A stretch of 35,986 nucleotides of DNA from assembly GCA_902464375.1 (NCBI GenBank), contig CABQIM010000006.1, positions 1 through 35,986 on the forward strand, given 5' to 3'. A program made the translations under genes and the position numbers. The notes under the pieces were generated by a model that had not been told where the DNA came from, did no database searches, and was given only the letters and a program-made list of their open reading frames with translations. Positions 32,702 through 35,986 of this stretch are shown here, piece after piece; the first letter of the stretch is position 1; each line of letters begins with the position of its first letter. The stretch is from an uncultured bacterium. Lineage in GTDB: Bacteria; Cyanobacteriota; Vampirovibrionia; Gastranaerophilales; Gastranaerophilaceae.

Positions 32702-33758
32702 TTTACAAGAACTTGAACAACGTGTAATTAATAACAAAAAGAATATCGATTTTGTGGCTCTTAATAAGGAACTAGCTGAACTTGAAGCTAAACTTCAGAG
32801 TCCGGAAGTTTGGTCAAATCAGAATTTAGCATCCGAGTTGGGACAAAAATCAAGAGAAATAAAAGAAACTCTAGAATTGTTTGAGCATTGGGACTCTCTT
32901 ATTGATGATGCTAAAGCCGCTTATGAAATTGGAGATAGCGAACTTATTCAAGAAAGCGAAAACGAGCTTGTTAAACTTGAAAAAGAGTTGGATAAATATG
33001 ATGTTCAAAAAATGCTTTCCGGTGAATATGATGAAGCGGATGCTTTTTTGACAATCAATGCTGGAGCCGGTGGAACAGATGCACAAGATTGGGCAAATAT
33101 GCTGCTTAGGATGTACACTCGCTGGGCAGAATCAAAAGGGTGGAAAGTTGAATTGATTGATAAATCTGATGGAGAAGAAGCAGGGATAAAGTCTGCAACA
33201 ATCAAAATTACCGGAAAATATGCATATGGCTATGCTAAAGCAGAAAAAGGTGTTCATCGTCTTGTCAGGATTTCTCCTTTCAATGCAAATGGTAAAAGAC
33301 AAACCAGTTTTGCATCTTGTGAAGTTTCTCCAATTATTCCGGATTATGAAAAAACAATTACAATTCCACCAGAGGATATTGAAGTAGATACAATGCGTTC
33401 CGGTGGTGCTGGTGGACAGAATGTGAACAAAGTTGAAACCGCGGTAAGAATTTTACATAAACCAACAGGTATTGTAATCAAGTGTCAGCAAGAGCGCTCA
33501 CAATTGCAAAATAAAGAAAACGCAATGCAAATGCTAGCTTCTAAATTATTAGAACTGCGTCAAAGAGAACACGAAAAAAAACTTGCAGAGCTTAAGGGCG
33601 AAAATTTTGATATCAATTTCGGTTCGCAAATCCGCTCTTACGTTTTCCACCCGTATAAAATGGTTAAAGACCATAGAACAGGTTTTGAAGTTGGAAATGT
33701 TGATGCCGTTATGGATGGTGATTTGGACGGCTTTATTGAAGCATATTTAAAAGCTTAA
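32694..33758 (+). CDS. prfB: Peptide chain release factor 2, no programmed frameshift
   Basis: This 354-residue protein is release factor 2. It has the SPF stop-codon recognition motif (194-196) for UGA/UAA, GGQ at 240-242 in GGAGGQNVNKVETAVR, and the INAGAGGTDAQDWANMLLRMYTRW block. In many bacteria prfB has an in-frame UGA with a +1 shift (CUUUGAC) near codon 25. Here the corresponding codons (AAT ATC GAT) are plain, so synthesis is not autoregulated that way. ATG 32694 lies within the last codons of tmk. It releases peptides at UGA and UAA. Confidence 0.97.
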   Translation: MANLQELEQRVINNKKNIDFVALNKELAELEAKLQSPEVWSNQNLASELGQKSREIKETLELFEHWDSLIDDAKAAYEIGDSELIQESENELVKLEKELDKYDVQKMLSGEYDEADAFLTINAGAGGTDAQDWANMLLRMYTRWAESKGWKVELIDKSDGEEAGIKSATIKITGKYAYGYAKAEKGVHRLVRISPFNANGKRQTSFASCEVSPIIPDYEKTITIPPEDIEVDTMRSGGAGGQNVNKVETAVRILHKPTGIVIKCQQERSQLQNKENAMQMLASKLLELRQREHEKKLAELKGENFDINFGSQIRSYVFHPYKMVKDHRTGFEVGNVDAVMDGDLDGFIEAYLKA

Positions 33759-33784
33759 AATCTCATACATTTAGTTGATTACAT

Positions 33785-33816
33785 TTATCATAAAATATAT
33801 GATAATGGTGTAAAAT
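33785..33816 (+). promoter_or_regulatory. Promoter with inverted-repeat operator candidate
   Basis: TTATCAT (33785-33791) and ATGATAA (33799-33805) form a 7-bp inverted repeat with a 7-nt spacer over the -35 region. TAAAAT (33811-33816) is the -10. A repressor or activator site is plausible. Confidence 0.45.
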
Positions 33817-33838
33817 AGTAGGGGAGATTAGGGGCCTT

Positions 33839-34189
33839 ATGTTTAATAATATCAACAATAATAATGGATTTTCATATGGTAACTCACAGCTTGGCAATGT
33901 GGGTAACGTCATTAATCTAGCTTCTATTAGAGCAAATCTCCAAAAGAGTGGTTATGCGTCTTCTCCTTATGTAGACAGCAGCGAAATATCTTCTAACGCA
34001 ATGCAATTATTCCAAAAAGATATGGATATAAAAAAGTTTACAGAAATTGCAACAAGTAATCAGGAAGATAAATCATATATCGAAAGAGTGCAAAAGCTTT
34101 TCAAAGAAGGCGTTGTAGATGTTTTTGAAGATGACGTTTTAAAAGAACTTGTTAATAATCAAAAATTATGGGATGATTTAAACGAATAA
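33839..34189 (+). CDS. Small Asn-rich N-terminus, helical C-terminus protein
   Basis: This 116-residue protein has a low-complexity Asn/Gly start (NNINNNNGFSYGN), then a helical domain from about residue 28 to the end (ASIRANLQKSGY, KSYIERVQKLFKEGVVDVFEDDVLKEL). It resembles small regulatory or scaffold proteins with an anti-sigma-like helical pattern, but no family is recognised. Two AGGGG ribosome-type sites precede the ATG (one 4 nt upstream). It ends 18 nt before the TPR gene, whose -10 sits in the gap. Confidence 0.55.
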   Translation: MFNNINNNNGFSYGNSQLGNVGNVINLASIRANLQKSGYASSPYVDSSEISSNAMQLFQKDMDIKKFTEIATSNQEDKSYIERVQKLFKEGVVDVFEDDVLKELVNNQKLWDDLNE

Positions 34190-34195
34190 ATGTGG

Positions 34196-34201
34196 TAGAA
34201 T
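34196..34201 (+). promoter_or_regulatory. -10 box of the TPR gene (leaderless type)
   Basis: TGGTAGAAT with an extended TG: TAGAAT at 34196-34201, six nucleotides (ACCCAT), then ATG 34208. No SD. Confidence 0.6.
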
Positions 34202-34207
34202 ACCCAT

Positions 34208-35389
34208 ATGGTATCGTCTGATTATTACATACAAGATAATTCTGATTTGGAAACAAAAACGCTAGAAGCTGCGAAAGTACATTATAACAACGGAAAATAC
34301 AACGAAGCTTTGAAGCTTTATTTGAGCATGCTTAATACTAGTATTTCTTACAAATTATATTATGAAATAGGGCGATGTTATTACAAACTTAATGATTTTT
34401 TACCGGCAGAAGAATATTTTAAAAAATCAATTGCTCTCGAAAGTTTAAAAAACTCTTCATATCTGTATCTTGGAAATATTTATTACAAACGTATGGATTT
34501 AAAAAATGCAATCGAGAATTGGGCAGGAGCTTATGCAAACAAGCCTGATGATGAAGCTGTTTGTTTAAATTTGGCTACATCTTATTTTTCTAAAGGAATG
34601 AAATTCCAGTCTGTTTTTTATTATGAAAAATATTTGAAATATGCAAAAGAAAAAGGAAACTCTTATTCTACAATTAAGAGCAGCATTGATAAATGTAACG
34701 AAGTAGGAATTGATTTTTTGAGAAAAGCACGTCAAGCGATTTCTGCCAAGAATAACAAAACCGCAATCGAATATTTAACTTTTGCAGTAAAAAATCTTCC
34801 TGTAAGTTTTGACATAAACCATTTACTAGGAGAAGCTTATCTGGAAGAGAATGATTATATGCACGCACTAATTTATTTAAAACAGGCACTCGCACTCGAT
34901 AATAAATCACTCGATGTTTTGCAAAAATTAGCCTCTGTTTATATAAACCTTGGTGATTTTACGGCAGCATATTGTACAATGCGCAGATTGCTGCCACTTG
35001 TAATCCACAATCAGCCGGAATATTTAAAAACAATTAAAATCATTAAAGAACTTGATAACTCTTTTGATAGCGAAAGTTACTACGGTCATAGGGATTGGGC
35101 ACTCACATATGATAATGAAAATAATTACCATATGGCGCTAATTGAATACGAAAATTGTATAATTTTACAAGACAGCCTTATCGAAGAATACGGTGAGAGA
35201 ATCGAAAGATTGAAATCATACATAAATCCGGAAGAGAGAATAATTAAAATTTGCTTGCAAAAAGGCAGCGAATTCTATAATAACAGAGATTTCAGAACCG
35301 CAAACAGATATTTTTCAAAAGTATTGCTTATGTCTAATAGAAATTCTCAGGAATATAAACTTGCAAAATCACGAGTAGTCGATGTTTAA
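34208..35389 (+). CDS. TPR repeat protein
   Basis: This 393-residue soluble protein has about nine TPR units (YNNGKYNEALKLYLSML, LYYEIGRCYYKLNDFLPAEEYF, SSYLYLGNIYYKRMDLKNAI and others). It is probably a scaffold for protein complexes. Extended -10 promoter, leaderless-type start. The last codons contain the YkgJ start (8-nt overlap). It could help assemble the metal or cluster protein that follows. Confidence 0.85.
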   Translation: MVSSDYYIQDNSDLETKTLEAAKVHYNNGKYNEALKLYLSMLNTSISYKLYYEIGRCYYKLNDFLPAEEYFKKSIALESLKNSSYLYLGNIYYKRMDLKNAIENWAGAYANKPDDEAVCLNLATSYFSKGMKFQSVFYYEKYLKYAKEKGNSYSTIKSSIDKCNEVGIDFLRKARQAISAKNNKTAIEYLTFAVKNLPVSFDINHLLGEAYLEENDYMHALIYLKQALALDNKSLDVLQKLASVYINLGDFTAAYCTMRRLLPLVIHNQPEYLKTIKIIKELDNSFDSESYYGHRDWALTYDNENNYHMALIEYENCIILQDSLIEEYGERIERLKSYINPEERIIKICLQKGSEFYNNRDFRTANRYFSKVLLMSNRNSQEYKLAKSRVVDV

Positions 35390-35795
35390 AAAATTAAAAA
35401 AACTGTTTTACCTTCATATACTAAGAAGAAAATATTATCGGGTAGGAGCTTGCAAAGCTTGCGGACGCTGTTGCCAAAAGATTTATGTTAAGCATAAAAA
35501 AGTTATACAAACAGAAGAAGAATTTGAACGCCTTCAAAAACTCCACCCATTCTATACTTACCTAAAAATTGTAGATAAGGATGAAACTGGGCTTGTTTTT
35601 GAATGTACAAATTTGGATAAAGAAACACATCATTGCAAAATTCACAAAAAACGTCCCGGAATTTGCAGACGCTACCCGCAAGAAGAACTTTTTGCTATGG
35701 GTGGAACCCTTGCAAATGATTGCGGCTATCGACTTGAGCCGATTGAGAGTTTTGATGATGTGTTTAAGAAAATTTCTAAAAAGAAAAAAATATAG
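35382..35795 (+). CDS. YkgJ family cysteine-cluster protein
   Basis: This 137-residue protein has CKACGRCCQKIY (residues 24-35), FECTNLDKETHHCKIHKKRPGICRRYP (about 72-98) and a late NDCGY, a clear YkgJ/UPF0153 pattern of about eight Cys. An N-terminal basic helix (KKLKKLFYLHILRRKYY) precedes the cluster. It overlaps the TPR gene by 8 nt, so the two are coupled. Metal or cluster binding is likely; the reaction is unknown. A second member lies at 10040-10534. Confidence 0.85.
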   Translation: MFKKLKKLFYLHILRRKYYRVGACKACGRCCQKIYVKHKKVIQTEEEFERLQKLHPFYTYLKIVDKDETGLVFECTNLDKETHHCKIHKKRPGICRRYPQEELFAMGGTLANDCGYRLEPIESFDDVFKKISKKKKI

Positions 35796-35801
35796 TATAA
35801 T
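35796..35801 (+). promoter_or_regulatory. -10 box of the glycosyltransferase gene (leaderless type)
   Basis: A perfect TATAAT at 35796-35801, six nucleotides (AACCTT), then ATG 35808. There is no SD. The box overlaps the stop region of the YkgJ gene. Confidence 0.7.
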
Positions 35802-35807
35802 AACCTT

Positions 35808-35986
35808 ATGAATAATTTTTTAATTACAGGTTTCAATTTTGATGGCTATCACGGCTCCATGATGCATATTTGCGAATTAGCAGAATATTTAACTCGCAAC
35901 AATTTCAAAGTTTATATTGCTACATGCGAAATAAACAATAGTATAAAAAAAGAGATTGAAACAAATAGTAATGTTAAAATATATTT
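35808..35986 (+). CDS. Probable GT4-type glycosyltransferase, N-terminal part
   Basis: Only the first 59 residues are in the window. They read as a Rossmann start (NNFLITGFNFDGYHGS) with a helix MMHICELAEYLTRNNFKVYIAT, as in the N-domain of GT-B glycosyltransferases such as GT4. The gene is cut by the window end. A perfect TATAAT lies 6 nt before the ATG and no SD is seen, predicting a leaderless mRNA. Confidence 0.6.
   Translation, partial: MNNFLITGFNFDGYHGSMMHICELAEYLTRNNFKVYIATCEINNSIKKEIETNSNVKIY

Noticed and set aside
32739..32760. RF2 programmed frameshift site
   Set aside because: There is no CTTTGA sequence or in-frame TGA, and the frame is continuous.

Overview
This is an AT-rich bacterial chromosome segment. 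It starts inside a phage late-gene cluster and continues into ordinary housekeeping genes. The host set includes smpB, mgtE, yajQ, yggT, a methylthioadenosine phosphorylase, tmk, prfB, a peptidase-U32 protein, a YqeG-type phosphatase, a Slt-type transglycosylase and an LppM-like lipoprotein. Together with lipoprotein and secretion signals and many TPR proteins, this fits a gut, non-photosynthetic cyanobacterial relative (Gastranaerophilales / Melainabacteria type). That placement is inference from gene content and style; no rRNA or other decisive marker is present. The standard code is used: UGA is a stop, and a release factor 2 gene is present.

Positions 1-9317 (all + strand except one gene) look like the late module of a short-tailed (podovirus-like) prophage. 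In order it holds the end of an unknown gene, a muramidase-like protein, a head-tail adaptor, a large beta-rich tail nozzle protein, a Ser/Thr/Asn-rich virion protein, a membrane/coiled-coil protein, two fibre proteins sharing one C-terminal domain, a fibre-associated protein, a possible chaperone, a DUF1353 protein and the large terminase last. Portal, capsid, small terminase and integrase are not in the window and may lie to the left. The compact operon is broken once, at 1226-1965, by an antisense 95-residue gene. That gene has codon choice typical of very highly expressed genes, its own terminator and a composite repeat at its 3' end.

Positions 9360-14728 read leftward: a short DegT-like PLP protein, a YkgJ cysteine-cluster protein, a degenerate MerR-like coiled-coil protein, smpB, a YhcC-type radical SAM protein coupled to mgtE, and yajQ. 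A small Gly/Met-rich gene follows at 14830-15072. A plsC-type acyltransferase (+) comes next, then the leftward set MTAP, yggT and a TPR-glycosyltransferase, with a divergent GH13 enzyme beyond a repeat-filled gap. From 22047 most genes read rightward: a possible Cys-His-Asp hydrolase, DUF4127, peptidase U32, yqeG, a serpin-like secreted protein, slt, a secreted protein, an LppM-like lipoprotein, tmk-prfB, TPR and YkgJ proteins, and a glycosyltransferase cut by the window edge. An aminotransferase at 25838-26920 is on the other strand.

Two window-wide patterns stand out. First, eight genes without a Shine-Dalgarno sequence have a -10-like hexamer exactly 6 nt before the ATG, which predicts leaderless mRNAs starting at the A of the start codon. 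Second, intergenic DNA is filled by repeat families with variable hairpin cores, and one palindromic family (CTACGTGCGTAGCAC) sits directly on the stop codons of three genes.
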